Assembly (NCBI RefSeq): GCF_009380155.1
Contig: NZ_WHUV01000002.1
Location: 1,302,001-1,366,000, forward strand
Direction of reading: 5' to 3'
Source of the DNA: Pseudomonas piscis
Lineage (GTDB): Bacteria; Pseudomonadota; Gammaproteobacteria; Pseudomonadales; Pseudomonadaceae
DNA: 64,000 nt
Positions 8,845-17,980 of the stretch are shown here, in pieces. The stretch's first letter is position 1, and each line of letters begins with the position of its first letter. The position numbers and the translations under genes are program-made. The notes under the pieces are model-generated. The model was given only the letters and a program-made list of their open reading frames with translations, did no database searches and was not told where the DNA came from.

Positions 8845-8913
8845 GACATGACTTCCGTGTGGAGTGAGTTCCCTGGCCGGTCGCCAGCGCGACCGGCGCC
8901 TGCCAGAGGATAG

Positions 8914-9016
8914 AAGCGCGACCTTGCGCCAACGGGGTTTTTCCGCTGGCTGTCCCCAATCGCCGCTGCCCCGGGATCAGCGCTGTGCGACTTGAACAAA
9001 GCGCGACTTTGCGCCA
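8914..9016. repeat. Pair of 18-nt direct repeats between divergent genes
   Basis: AAGCGCGACCTTGCGCCA at 8914-8931 recurs as AAGCGCGACTTTGCGCCA at 8999-9016, 17 of 18 identical, with starts 85 nt apart (about eight helical turns). Each copy contains GCGC on both sides of a six-base centre. The pair lies in the 204-nt gap shared by the secreted HvnC-like gene and the Gly/Cys-tailed gene. It could be a two-site operator for both, or a small unrelated duplication. Confidence 0.5.
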
Positions 9017-9048
9017 CTGTCTCGGCACTTTTGCGCGGGAGACCTTGC

Positions 9049-9789
9049 ATGCTGTTCATCTTTCCCACAGTGGCGGCCCTGGCCTTGGCCCTGCTGTTCT
9101 GGCGCCGGCAGAAAGCCCTGGTGGCGCTGCGCCGCGAAGCTTTCATCCGCGACTTCAGCCTGCCGCCCGGCTTGTTCACGCCCCTGCGGGCCCGGCATCC
9201 CCAGCTGACCCTCAAGGACTGCCAGCTGGTGGCCCAGGGGTTGCGCCAGTTCTTCCTGGCCTACCTCAAGAGCGGCCAGCGCTATGTGTCGATGCCCTCC
9301 CAGGTGGTGGACGACTTGTGGCATGAGTTCATCCTCCATACCCGGGAGTACCAGGCGTTCTGCCACAAGGCCTTCGGCCAGTTCCTGCACCACACCCCGG
9401 CGGCGGCCCTGGGCCAGAATGCCGAGCGCCGGAGCGACGACGGCCTGCGCCGGACCTGGCAGCAGGCGTGCCGCGAGGAAAACATCAACCCCGCCCGCCC
9501 CAGCCGCCTGCCGTTGCTGTTCGCCCTGGATACCAAGCTGCAGATCGCCCAGGGCTTTCACTACGTCGCCGACTGCCAGTCCCTGCGGCGCCTGGCCGAT
9601 AGCAGCGCCGGCAGCACTGTGGTGCATTGCGGCAGCGACCTGCACGGCAGCTCTGCGGACAGCGACTCGTCCCCCAGCAGTTCCGACAGCGACAGCTCGC
9701 GCTTCGGCGGCGATGGCGGCAGCAGCGATGGCGGCGGCGACAGCAGTGGTTGCGGGGGCGGCGGTTGTGGCGGCGGGGGCGGCGACTGA
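9049..9789 (+). CDS. Membrane-anchored protein with Gly/Cys-rich C-terminal tail
   Basis: 246 residues. The chosen ATG at 9049 has GGGAGA upstream and opens directly into one hydrophobic segment (LFIFPTVAALALALLFWRR), so the protein is probably N-terminally anchored in the inner membrane. The middle carries VVDDLWHEFILHTREYQAFC and FGQFLHHTP, the core motif of proteins annotated as glycine-rich-domain-like. The last 50 residues are Ser/Asp- then Gly/Cys-rich, ending SGCGGGGCGGGGGD. The function is unknown. The Cys/Gly tail resembles those of TIGR04222-type proteins, but the rest does not obviously match. Confidence 0.7.
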   Translation: MLFIFPTVAALALALLFWRRQKALVALRREAFIRDFSLPPGLFTPLRARHPQLTLKDCQLVAQGLRQFFLAYLKSGQRYVSMPSQVVDDLWHEFILHTREYQAFCHKAFGQFLHHTPAAALGQNAERRSDDGLRRTWQQACREENINPARPSRLPLLFALDTKLQIAQGFHYVADCQSLRRLADSSAGSTVVHCGSDLHGSSADSDSSPSSSDSDSSRFGGDGGSSDGGGDSSGCGGGGCGGGGGD

Positions 9790-9850
9790 GCGCCGGGGAA
9801 ACATGTGGCGGCCGAGCTGCTACCGAGCAGGTGGCGGCCCTGGCCGACAG

Positions 9851-9882
9851 AGTGGAAACGGCGCATCGCGCGCCGCTCCACT
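9851..9882. terminator. Hairpin between convergent genes
   Basis: AGTGGA (9851-9856) pairs with TCCACT (9877-9882), and inside it GGCGC (9860-9864) pairs with GCGCC (9870-9874) around a 5-nt loop. The position between the Gly/Cys-tailed gene and aprA, both reading toward it, suits a bidirectional terminator. There is no T-run on either strand, so the intrinsic terminator call is weak. Confidence 0.4.
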
Positions 9883-9894
9883 GGACCTGATCGA

Positions 9895-11352
9895 TCAGGC
9901 GATGATGTCGGTCGTTGCTGCCTGGCCGACGATGCCCACGGCGAAGTCCGTCGTGCCGTGGCCGGTGAGGTCAACCAGCAGGCTGCTTTGGTTGGTGCCG
10001 GCGTTGTAGCTGAGGATCGCGTCGCCCGCATGGCCGGTGAAGGCCTTGACGAAGTTCAGGGCTGCGCCACCGGTGGCGAACTGCGGGATCCCGGTCAGGT
10101 CGATCTTGTCCTGGCCGCTGGTGAAATCCATGATCCAGTCCGGTGCGTTGACGGTGGAGTCCGACGCCGCGCCGAAGACGAAGGTGTCCGCCCCGCTTCC
10201 GCCCCACAGGGTATCGGCGCCGCCACCACCGTAGATGATGTCGTTGCCGGCACCACCCTTGAGCACGTTGGCCGCTGCGTTGCCGATCAGCAGGTCGTTG
10301 CCGGAACCGCCAATGGCGTTCTCCACGGTCACGCCATAGGCGATGGAAACGTTGCCCACCAGGCCGCCAACGTCGGAGAAGGCACCGGCATTGAGGTTGA
10401 TCTTCTGGTTATGGCTGAAGCCGGAGAAGTCCAGGGTGTCGTTGCCGCCGCCGTCCCAGACTGCGAACACCAGCTTGTCGCTGTTGGAGTGGGCACTGTA
10501 GAAGTCCCGGCCGGTGTTGGAGTTGAAGCCGTACACGGTGTCGTCGGCACGGGTCTGGTAGTTGGCGCCGTAGAGCTTCTGCACCGCGACGATATCGTCC
10601 ACCAAGGGTGCCGAGGCATAGGCGCCACTACCGTCCTTGGTGAAGTTCTGCCCGGTGTTGCCCTCACTCCAGTAGCTCATCAGGCTGTAGCCACGGGTGT
10701 CCTGGGCGTAGCTGGCGTCCTTGTAGGTGGGGTTGCCATTGCCGGCGTTGTAGGTACCCGGATGGGACAGGCCCAGGGTATGGCCGATCTCGTGGGTCAG
10801 GGTCTGGCGCCCGTAGTTGCCGGTGCCGGGGGTCTCGTTGACCCGGTACTGGCTGTTGATCAGGTACCAGGACTGGCCGTCGTAGCTGCCACCGGACGGC
10901 AGGTAGGCGAAGGCCGCGCCGCCGGTGCTGACGTTGTAGTTGCCGAAGGTCATGTGCCCGTCGCCACCCTTGGCCGCCTCGGTGAAGCTGACGTTGGCCA
11001 CATCCGCCCAGGACTGCATCGACAGCACGGCCTGGGCCTTCTGCAAGGCGCTGAACTGGCTGAAGGTACCCAGGGACGGGTTGTAGTTGGCGGGTTTCTC
11101 GGTGAGGAAGGTGTAGGTCAGGTCGATCTTGCCGTCACCGTTCTTGTCGTGCCAGGACAGGTTCTTGCGCAGGATCGCATCCGCGGCCTGGTCGGCGGTG
11201 AACGACGGCTTGCCGTTCACCAGATCGCTGCCACCCCGGTCATAGCGGTGGCTGAAAGCCTGTACCTGTTGGTAGGCGTTGCTGGCTTGTGCGGCCTGGT
11301 CGGCCCAGTTCCAGGTGATTTCCGACAGTGCTTTTGACAGTGTCTTTGACAT
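9895..11352 (-). CDS. aprA: Serralysin-family alkaline metalloprotease (AprA type)
   Basis: 485 residues, the family length. No Sec signal is present, as expected for type I secretion. The zinc site [12 protein letters not shown] is at residues 187-198 and the Met-turn SLMSYW at about 223-228. Calcium-binding RTX nonapeptides follow ([30 protein letters not shown]). The C-terminus ends DIIA, an acidic residue plus hydrophobics, as in ABC-exporter signals. The enzyme degrades extracellular protein. The expected neighbours, the AprDEF exporter and AprI inhibitor, are absent here, so export must depend on a transporter elsewhere. AAGGA precedes the ATG at 11352, within an RsmA-type site. Confidence 0.93.
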   Translation of the reverse strand: MSKTLSKALSEITWNWADQAAQASNAYQQVQAFSHRYDRGGSDLVNGKPSFTADQAADAILRKNLSWHDKNGDGKIDLTYTFLTEKPANYNPSLGTFSQFSALQKAQAVLSMQSWADVANVSFTEAAKGGDGHMTFGNYNVSTGGAAFAYLPSGGSYDGQSWYLINSQYRVNETPGTGNYGRQTLTHEIGHTLGLSHPGTYNAGNGNPTYKDASYAQDTRGYSLMSYWSEGNTGQNFTKDGSGAYASAPLVDDIVAVQKLYGANYQTRADDTVYGFNSNTGRDFYSAHSNSDKLVFAVWDGGGNDTLDFSGFSHNQKINLNAGAFSDVGGLVGNVSIAYGVTVENAIGGSGNDLLIGNAAANVLKGGAGNDIIYGGGGADTLWGGSGADTFVFGAASDSTVNAPDWIMDFTSGQDKIDLTGIPQFATGGAALNFVKAFTGHAGDAILSYNAGTNQSSLLVDLTGHGTTDFAVGIVGQAATTDIIA

Positions 11353-11622
11353 TGCTACGTCCTTGTTCCAAACAAGATGATGTTCGATAGAACACAAACG
11401 ACCCCGCCTGCGAGATCGTCCTATCACTCGCCCAAAGAGGCGTTGGAACGCTGCCACAGTGATCGGCGGCCAGTCCATGGTTTTCTTCGCCCGACCACGG
11501 TGTGAAAACTCCACTGGCGTGGGGTCGATTTCCCCTCTCGCGCGCGCATCGCGCCGGCGATAGGCTAGGCACTTGTCCGGGATTGGCCACATCGTGCCCG
11601 TCCCTTTCACGAGGAGTCCGTA
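11353..11622. other. Divergent promoter region of aprA and the small periplasmic protein
   Basis: This 270-nt stretch carries the aprA leader at its left end and a GAGGAG ribosome site for the 11623 gene at its right end. I see no clear sigma-70 pair and no further repeat in it. Confidence 0.5.
11358..11376 (-). promoter_or_regulatory. RsmA/CsrA-type leader overlapping the aprA ribosome site
   Basis: The aprA mRNA just before the start reads CTTGTTTGGAACAAGGACG. CTTGTT and AACAAG form a 6-bp stem whose loop exposes TGG of TGGA. The overlapping CAAGGACG fits the CANGGANG consensus for RsmA binding and contains the Shine-Dalgarno AAGGA, 7 nt before ATG. Two GGA sites, one in a loop and one at the ribosome site, are the classic arrangement for Gac/Rsm repression of exoproduct genes in Pseudomonas. 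Confidence 0.55.
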
Positions 11623-11919
11623 ATGCGCAAGATCCTGTTGCTGGGCGCTTTGCTGAGCGTCGCTGGTGCAGCCTGTGCCGAAGGCGTGCCACTGTTCAAC
11701 GTCGCCTGCCCGGGCAACCTGGCGGTCAGTGCCGACCAGGGCGGGCCGGTCTATATCAACGGCAAGGCAGTGCAGAGCATTGCCGTGGATGACCGGCATT
11801 TCCAGGCCAGGATCCCGGAGGCCACCCTGTCCATCAGTGTCGAGGACGACGAGTCGGTCACGGTGAAGTACAGCGGCAAGCACGGCACCAACCTCGTGTG
11901 CGAAGCCGTCGACGACTGA
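11623..11919 (+). CDS. Small periplasmic protein, function unknown
   Basis: 98 residues with a Sec signal peptide ending GAACA|E near residue 19. The mature part of about 79 residues has two Cys, in FNVACPGN and TNLVCEAV near each end, probably one disulfide. Alternating hydrophobic and polar residues suggest a small beta-rich fold. GAGGAG precedes the ATG. It is divergent from aprA. It does not resemble the AprI/Inh protease inhibitor in sequence that I can recognise, although its size, location and disulfide are similar, so an inhibitor role remains possible. Confidence 0.7.
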   Translation: MRKILLLGALLSVAGAACAEGVPLFNVACPGNLAVSADQGGPVYINGKAVQSIAVDDRHFQARIPEATLSISVEDDESVTVKYSGKHGTNLVCEAVDD

Positions 11920-11976
11920 TCCTTGAAACTCATTCGCTGGCCGTTTTGACAGCTCGCAGGTGGGTGTCGGGTTCTC

Positions 11977-14337
11977 TCAGAACAAGCCCATCTGCCCGCC
12001 CACCAGGGTTGAGAAGTCGTCCTGCACGAAAGGCAGGATGGCGTCCGCCACTGGCTGCAACTGGCGCGTCAGGTAGTGCTCGTAGTCGATGGCGGCGCGG
12101 CGGTTCTCCAGGGGCTCGGGACCGGCCAGGGTGATCACGTAGCTGATCCAGCCTCCGCGCTGGTATTGCAGTGGCCGGCCCTGCTCACGGTTGTAGTCAT
12201 CGGCCAGGCGCGCCGCGCGGACATGGGGCGGGACATTGCGCTCGTAGTCGTCCAGGGGCCGGCGCAGGCGCTTGCGGTAGATCAGCAAATCGTCCTGCTG
12301 GCCAGCCAGGGTGCGCTGCACGTAGTCGCGCACATAGTCCTGGTAGGGCTGGCGATGGAAGATCCGTCGATACAGCTCCTGCTGGAATTCCCGGGCCAGC
12401 GGCGACCAGTCGGTGCGCACGGTCTCCAGGCCCTTGTAGATCATCTCCTGGCTGCCATCGGCGCGCTGGACCAGGCCGGCGTAGCGCTTCTTGCTGCCCT
12501 CCTCGGCGCCGCGGATGGTGGGCATCAGAAAACGTTTGTAGTGGGTTTCGAACTGCAACTCCAAAGCGCTTTCCAGGCCGTACTGCTCGCGCAGGTGATC
12601 GCGCCACCACTGGTTGACGTGGGCCACCAGGGCCCGGCCGATCTGCCCGGCGCGCTCCTCGTCATGGGAACTGCCCAGCCAGACGAAGGTGGAGTCGGTA
12701 TCGCCATAGATCACCTGGTGGCCCTGGGCCTCGATCAACTGCCGGGTGCGGGCCATGATCTCATGCCCGCGCAAGGTGATGGACGAAGCCAGGCGCGGAT
12801 CGAAGAAGCGGCAGCCACTGGAACCCAGCACACCGTAGAAGGCGTTCATGATGATCTTCAGGGCCTGGGACAACGGCGCGTTGTGTTCGCGCTTGGCCAC
12901 TTCCCGACCCTCGGCCACCCGCTGGACGATAGCCGGCAGGCAATGCCGGGTACGGGAGAAACGCGCCCCGCGAAAGCCCGCCACCGAATGCTGTTCGTCA
13001 CTCTGGCGCAGGCCTTCCACCAGGCCCACCGGGTCGATCAGGAAGCTGCGGATGATCGAGGGGTACAGGCTCTTGTAGTCCAGCACCAGCACCGATTCAT
13101 AGAGGCCGGGCCGCGAATCCATGACGAACCCGCCAGGGCTGGCCTGGGGTGGCAACTCGCCGAGATTGGGTGCGACGAAACCCTGGCGGTGCATCAGCGG
13201 CATGTACAGGTGGGTGAAGGCGGCCACCGAGCCGCCACTGCGATCGGCCGGCAAGCCGGTGACCGTGGCGCGCTCCAGGAGGAAGGTCAGCAACTGGGTC
13301 TTGGCAAAGATCCGCGTCACCAATTCGCAGTCCTTGAGGTTGTAGCGAGCCAGGGCCGGCTTGTCCTCGGCGAACATGCGGTTGATCTCGTCCATGCGCT
13401 GGTAGGGGTTGTCGATCGACTTGCCCTCGCCGAGCAGGGTCTGGGCGACGTTTTCCAGGCTGAAGGACGGGAAGCTCCAGGTGGCCGAGCGCAAAGCCTC
13501 GATGCCGTCGATGATCAAACGCCCCGCCGCCGAGGCGAAGTAATGGTTGTGGGTGGCGTGCTCGCGCCAGTGCATCTCCTCGCCACCACGGCCCAGGCGC
13601 AGCGGCACCGCCAGGCGCCGGGCATGTTCATGCAGTACCCGCAGGTCGAACTGCACCAGGTTCCAGCCGATGATCGCGTCGGGGTCGTGCTCGGCCAGCC
13701 ACTGGTTGAGCTTCTCCAGCAATTGCTCGCGGCTGGCACAGAACTCCAGGTCGAAGTCCACCGCGCTGTCGTCGGCGCGGGCCTTGCCGAGCATGTACAC
13801 CTGGCGCTGGCCACAGCCTTCCAGGGCGATGGAATACAGTTCGCCGCGCTCGCTGGTCTCGATATCCAGGGACACCAGGCGCAGCTGCGGGCGGTAGTCG
13901 GCGGCGGGTTTCAGTTGCGCGTCCAGCAGCAGCCCATCCGGCCCCGGCAGGCCATTGAACTCTACCGGCGCGGTGATGAAGCGCTCCATCAGGTAGCGCT
14001 CCGGTGGCCGGATATCGGCCTCGAACACATCGACCCCGGCGCGGCGCAGGGTCTTGTCCAGGCGGATCAACTGGTTGTGCTGCGGGCAATACAGGCCCAT
14101 GACCGGACGCTGGTGGAAGTCGCGCAGTTGCAGGGGGCGCAGCTCGACATCCGGGTCGTCGGCCAGCAAGCGTTCGGCCTGGGGTCGCTGCACGGCCGGG
14201 ATGAACGCCACGGAGGTCTGCAATGGCAAGCGGAGATGGCGCGGACCCTGGTCGGTGGCCAGCCAGAATTCGACTTCCGTGCCCGCTGGCGTATCGCGCC
14301 AGTGCCGCGTCAGGACGAAGCCTTGTTGTACATCCAC
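11977..14337 (-). CDS. polB: DNA polymerase II (family B)
   Basis: 786 residues, normal for PolB. The 3'-5' exonuclease motifs are Exo [18 protein letters not shown] (Asp158, Glu160), Exo [12 protein letters not shown] and Exo [12 protein letters not shown]. The polymerase motifs are A ([14 protein letters not shown]), B ([14 protein letters not shown]) and C ([12 protein letters not shown]), all intact. Pol II acts in replication restart and translesion synthesis and is SOS-induced in E. coli. I saw no obvious LexA box upstream. The start is GTG at 14337, with GAGG eight bases before it. It is transcribed alone. Confidence 0.97.
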   Translation of the reverse strand: MDVQQGFVLTRHWRDTPAGTEVEFWLATDQGPRHLRLPLQTSVAFIPAVQRPQAERLLADDPDVELRPLQLRDFHQRPVMGLYCPQHNQLIRLDKTLRRAGVDVFEADIRPPERYLMERFITAPVEFNGLPGPDGLLLDAQLKPAADYRPQLRLVSLDIETSERGELYSIALEGCGQRQVYMLGKARADDSAVDFDLEFCASREQLLEKLNQWLAEHDPDAIIGWNLVQFDLRVLHEHARRLAVPLRLGRGGEEMHWREHATHNHYFASAAGRLIIDGIEALRSATWSFPSFSLENVAQTLLGEGKSIDNPYQRMDEINRMFAEDKPALARYNLKDCELVTRIFAKTQLLTFLLERATVTGLPADRSGGSVAAFTHLYMPLMHRQGFVAPNLGELPPQASPGGFVMDSRPGLYESVLVLDYKSLYPSIIRSFLIDPVGLVEGLRQSDEQHSVAGFRGARFSRTRHCLPAIVQRVAEGREVAKREHNAPLSQALKIIMNAFYGVLGSSGCRFFDPRLASSITLRGHEIMARTRQLIEAQGHQVIYGDTDSTFVWLGSSHDEERAGQIGRALVAHVNQWWRDHLREQYGLESALELQFETHYKRFLMPTIRGAEEGSKKRYAGLVQRADGSQEMIYKGLETVRTDWSPLAREFQQELYRRIFHRQPYQDYVRDYVQRTLAGQQDDLLIYRKRLRRPLDDYERNVPPHVRAARLADDYNREQGRPLQYQRGGWISYVITLAGPEPLENRRAAIDYEHYLTRQLQPVADAILPFVQDDFSTLVGGQMGLF

Positions 14338-14908
14338 CGTTGCAACCTCAGAGCCGATTCAAGGCGCCGATTCTACCTGTCCCGGCCTTGCTTGGGGGCC
14401 TGGATGATGGCTTTACAGCTTTTGTCGGACAATATGTAGTGCTTGAAAATTTTCACTACAAAACCGTTGACGAGCGGATTGCGCCCTTGCATGATGCAGG
14501 CGTCCCCCCGATCGGGGGATGAGGCAAAGGTGTTATGAGCAAGCTCGTCTGACCGCCGAGCTGTCGACCCGGATGTGTACTGCCCACAAGGCAGATTGAT
14601 GAAACTGACCTGGCATTGACCGTCCTCGATTCGACGGGAAAGCCGGCGAGAACTCTTCAAGATGCTTGTGGCCGATGGTGGGAATGTCGGCAGCTTCATC
14701 CAGGTTCATGCTGCTTTTCTATCTTTGTGACGCTCTCTGCGTAGCAGTTGATCAAGGTAACTACACACATCAGGCTCTGGGCCTTATCTGTATCCGACAG
14801 ACACCCTCTGTCGCCCTGTTTCCGGTATCAGGGTTCAACTTACCGAAGTAGCAAGATGAATTAGCGAAACAACTTAGATAGATCGATGAATGGTCAAGGG
14901 GGCTACAA
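14338..14908. other. 571-nt region without a recognised gene
   Basis: Less GC-rich than the genes around it, especially at 14420-14470 and 14700-14900. It holds the polB promoter, a short perfect palindrome CCCCCGATCGGGGG at 14506-14519 and AT-rich sequence before the next gene. No reading frame here shows a family motif or good codon use. A small RNA is possible but nothing identifies one. Confidence 0.5.
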
Positions 14909-15238
14909 ATGAATCTTAACAACCAACCCACTATTGATGAATTGGCACGTATGTTCGCCGCACGCAAAGACAGCCACGACAGCCACATCCTGTGGGTCGC
15001 CAAGTCGGGTCAAGTGCATATCGACTGCCTGTCGCCCCATAACCATGAAGCAGAGTTCGACCGTAACAACCAAGAGCTGGCGGCCCGCCTGAAGATGTAC
15101 CGCCGCGGCCAGGGCTACGTCGGCAAGAAGGCCGCCGCCGACAAGGACTTCATCGGCCGGGTCCTGGAGACCCTGAAGACCGAATGGCAATCGTTGCGCG
15201 GCAACTCGGAAGTTCGGGTCATCGATCGGTTTTGCTAA
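14909..15238 (+). CDS. Conserved hypothetical protein, 109 residues
   Basis: A cytoplasmic, charged protein with no signal peptide or membrane segment. AAGGGGG lies eight bases before the ATG, a strong ribosome site. The sequence (PTIDELARMFAARKDSHDSH, then ILWVAKSGQVHIDCL) is mixed alpha/beta with His and Lys clusters. I recognise no domain. It is a single-gene unit ended by a clear intrinsic terminator. The strong translation signals and terminator suggest it is well expressed. Confidence 0.75.
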   Translation: MNLNNQPTIDELARMFAARKDSHDSHILWVAKSGQVHIDCLSPHNHEAEFDRNNQELAARLKMYRRGQGYVGKKAAADKDFIGRVLETLKTEWQSLRGNSEVRVIDRFC

Positions 15239-15289
15239 TAAACGGCCATTACCTGGCCGATAACCAAACAATGAAACAATAATAAAAAC

Positions 15290-15315
15290 GGGCGCTCTTC
15301 GAGAGCGCCCTTTTT
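15290..15315. terminator. Bidirectional rho-independent terminator
   Basis: GGGCGCTC (15290-15297) pairs perfectly with GAGCGCCC (15303-15310) around TTCGA, followed by TTTTT. On the opposite strand the preceding AAAAA gives a T-run as well. It ends the 109-residue gene and probably also the amidohydrolase operon arriving from the right. Confidence 0.92.
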
Positions 15316-15411
15316 ATTGCCTCATGAAACTAGCCGGCTACTGGCGAAGTGGATTTCCTGGATATCCTGCATCCATGGTCACCGTGATTCGTACTTTGAT
15401 AAACAGCGGCT

Positions 15412-17262
15412 CTAGAAAGCAAAGCACGAACAACCGAACGCCCCCCAGAAGCCCTGGAAATCACTCACCGGCACCTTGGCCAATCGCGCCCGCTCGTGCC
15501 CGTGGGCATGCACCGCGCAAGGACCGCTGCACTGGTGCAACTGGGCCGACAACGGTGCGGTAGGCTTCCAGTGCCCCGGCACCTTGGCTACCGGCGACCA
15601 GTCCGGCGTCACGGGCAAGCTGGGCGGCGCCAGCGAGTGGAAATCGCCGGCAGCATGCACCACCTTGCCGTCCACCACCGTCAGCAGCGATTCGATCCAC
15701 TTGATCGCTTCTTCCTCGATGCTGAAGTAGTCCGCCGAGAGGGCCACCAGGTCCGCCAGTTGCCCGACCTTGAGCTGGCCTTTCTTGCCTTGCTCCGAGG
15801 AAAACCAGGCGCTGCCGTGGGTATACAGCTCCAGTGCGGTATCGCGGTCCAGGCCCTGGGGATACAACGCCAGGCCACCGACGGTCTTGCCGCTGACCAT
15901 CCAGTACAGCGAGGTCCAGGGGTTGTAGCTCGAGACCCGGGTGGCATCGGTACCGGCGCCCACTGGCACGCCTTCGGCGAGCATGCGCTGGATCGGCGGG
16001 GTCATCTCGGCCGCCTTGGCGCCATAGCGGTCGACGAAGTACTCGCCCTGGAAGGCCATGCGGTCCTGGATCGCGATCCCGCCGCCCAGGGCCCGGACCC
16101 GCTCGATGTTGCGCGGGCTGATGGTCTCGGCATGGTCGAAGAACCAGGGCAAGCCGTTGAAGGGGATATCGCGGTCGACCTTTTCGAAAACATCGAGCAT
16201 GCGCGAAATGGATTCGTCATAGGTCGCATGCAGGCGGAACGGCCAGCGCTGCTCCACCAGATGGCGGACCACCGGCTCCAGCTCCTGCTCCATGTCCTGA
16301 GGCAGATCGGGGCGCGGCTCGAGGAAGTCCTCGAAATCGGCGGCGGAGAACACCAGCATCTCCCCTGCCCCGTTGTGCCGCAGGAAGTCGTCGCCCTGGC
16401 CGTAGCGCACGCTGCTGGTCCAGTTCTTGAAGTCCGCCAGCTCTTGCTTGGGTTTCTGGGTGAACAGGTTGTAGGCGATGCGCACCGTCAATTGCTGCTG
16501 GGCCGCCAGTTGCTCGATCACCTGGTAGTCGTCCGGGTAGTTCTGGAAGCCGCCACCCGCGTCGATGGCACTGGTGACTCCGAGGCGATTGAGTTCACGC
16601 ATGAACTGGCGGGTGGAGTTGACCTGGTACTCCAGCGGCAACTTGGGCCCCTTGGCCAGGGTGGCGTAGAGGATCATCGCGTTGGGCCGGGCGATCAGCA
16701 TGCCGGTGGGGTTACCGTTGCCATCGTGGACGATCTCGCCACCCGGCGGGTTCGGCGTATGGCGATCGTAGCCCACCACCCGCAGCGCGGCGCGGTTGAG
16801 CAACGCCCGGTCGTAGAGGTGCAGGACGAATACCGGGGTATCCGGTGCCGCCTGGTTCAACTCCTCCAGGGTCGGCATGCGTTTTTCGGCGAACTGAAAT
16901 TCGTTCCAGCCACCGACCACCCGCACCCACTGCGGCGCCGGGGTGCGCTGGGCCTGTTCCTTGAGCAGGCGCAGGGCATCGGCCAGCGATGGCACGCCTT
17001 CCCAGCGCAGTTCCAGGTTGTAATTGAGGCCACCACGGATCAAGTGCAGGTGCGAGTCATTGAGGCCAGGGATCACCGTACGGCCCTTGAGGTCGATGAC
17101 CTGGGTGCTGCTGCCGCGCAGGGCCATGGCCTGGGCATCGTCGCCCACGGCGATGAAGCGCCCGTCCTTGATCGCCACGGCAGTGGCCCGGGGGTTGGCC
17201 CGGTCCACGGTGTGCAGGCGGCCGTTGAACAGGATCAGATCGGCAATTGCGTTGTGGTTCAT
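15412..17262 (-). CDS. YtcJ-type amidohydrolase (amidohydrolase family 3)
   Basis: 616 residues. The metal-binding motif VIPGLNDSHLHLIRGG near residues 65-80 and a later FDHAET segment are typical of the amidohydrolase TIM-barrel superfamily. The opening ADLILFNGRLHTVD and AVAIKDGRFIAVG form the usual flanking beta-sandwich, completed near the end by KVGQLADLVALSADYF. The family hydrolyses C-N bonds in varied substrates; the substrate is unknown. The start is the ATG at 17262, with CGGAG upstream. It is last in an operon with an ABM-domain protein (28-nt gap) and an isochorismatase-like hydrolase. Confidence 0.9.
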   Translation of the reverse strand: MNHNAIADLILFNGRLHTVDRANPRATAVAIKDGRFIAVGDDAQAMALRGSSTQVIDLKGRTVIPGLNDSHLHLIRGGLNYNLELRWEGVPSLADALRLLKEQAQRTPAPQWVRVVGGWNEFQFAEKRMPTLEELNQAAPDTPVFVLHLYDRALLNRAALRVVGYDRHTPNPPGGEIVHDGNGNPTGMLIARPNAMILYATLAKGPKLPLEYQVNSTRQFMRELNRLGVTSAIDAGGGFQNYPDDYQVIEQLAAQQQLTVRIAYNLFTQKPKQELADFKNWTSSVRYGQGDDFLRHNGAGEMLVFSAADFEDFLEPRPDLPQDMEQELEPVVRHLVEQRWPFRLHATYDESISRMLDVFEKVDRDIPFNGLPWFFDHAETISPRNIERVRALGGGIAIQDRMAFQGEYFVDRYGAKAAEMTPPIQRMLAEGVPVGAGTDATRVSSYNPWTSLYWMVSGKTVGGLALYPQGLDRDTALELYTHGSAWFSSEQGKKGQLKVGQLADLVALSADYFSIEEEAIKWIESLLTVVDGKVVHAAGDFHSLAPPSLPVTPDWSPVAKVPGHWKPTAPLSAQLHQCSGPCAVHAHGHERARLAKVPVSDFQGFWGAFGCSCFAF

Positions 17263-17290
17263 GGCATGGCTCCGATTGAAGCGAAAAGGT

Positions 17291-17869
17291 TCAGGCCGCA
17301 CCGCGCGGTTGCAGCCAGCGGCTGAACAGGCGGGTGACCCGAGGCATGAAAACGTAGACCACCAGCAGCACGATGCTCAGGGTGATCAGCACATTGGCTG
17401 GCACATAACTGCCAAGCCAGGGCAGCCAGGCGAACAGCGGCTTCCACAGCTGCGGCACGAGGAAGGTCAGCGGCAGGATCACCAGGAAGGTCACGCACGC
17501 CTGCTTCCAGCGCGGCGGCGGGGCCGGCGCGGCACCGTCCTGGGGGGTGAACCAGAACTCGCGCTCGACATTGACCTCGGTCTGGTCGCCATCGGCCAGC
17601 AGATGCTGGGCCTGCTGCACCAGTTGCCGGCGGTCGGCGGAGTCCAGCCAGTCTTGCAACTGCTCGGTGCTGGCAAAGCGCAACACACTGGTGAAGAGCC
17701 CGAGGCCACCACTGTGGCTGCGCACCACGTCGATGCCCAGGTGTCCCGGATAACTGCGGGCCTTGGCGATGATCTGCCGCAGCCAGGTTTCATAGGCCTG
17801 TTCCTGGCCCTGCTTGACTCGATGGCGCACCAGCAAGGTCACCACGCCGTCGGTAAGTTCGATGTTCAT
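17291..17869 (-). CDS. Antibiotic-biosynthesis-monooxygenase-domain membrane protein
   Basis: 192 residues. The first 100 form an ABM-type dimeric alpha/beta domain (TLLVRHRVKQGQEQAYETWL, then a GHLGIDVVRS strand). The last 80 contain two hydrophobic helices (VTFLVILPLTFLVPQLW and NVLITLSIVLLVVYVF), so the domain is held at the inner membrane. ABM domains include heme-degrading and quinone-oxidising monooxygenases, but many have no known activity. GGAG precedes the ATG at 17869. It is the middle gene of the isochorismatase-ABM-amidohydrolase operon. Confidence 0.85.
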   Translation of the reverse strand: MNIELTDGVVTLLVRHRVKQGQEQAYETWLRQIIAKARSYPGHLGIDVVRSHSGGLGLFTSVLRFASTEQLQDWLDSADRRQLVQQAQHLLADGDQTEVNVEREFWFTPQDGAAPAPPPRWKQACVTFLVILPLTFLVPQLWKPLFAWLPWLGSYVPANVLITLSIVLLVVYVFMPRVTRLFSRWLQPRGAA

Positions 17870-17980
17870 CTGCGACTCCACACTGCCAGGAGAAGGAACA
17901 ACGGCGGGGAGCGACTCGCCCCATGCCGCACAATCTCGAAAACCGCCGCCCAAGCGCCTTGGCGCTGCGGCGGCCAGGGA

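Noticed and set aside
12076..14439. 787-codon open frame antisense to polB, and similar long antisense frames (for example 15496-17325, 4372-5937)
   Set aside because: The sense genes carry complete family motifs. The antisense chains are low-complexity Gln/His/Gly/Val-rich, as expected from GC-rich codon shadows.
14338..14440. LexA box upstream of polB
   Set aside because: No CTG-N10-CAG-like palindrome of good quality is visible, although SOS control is known for E. coli polB.
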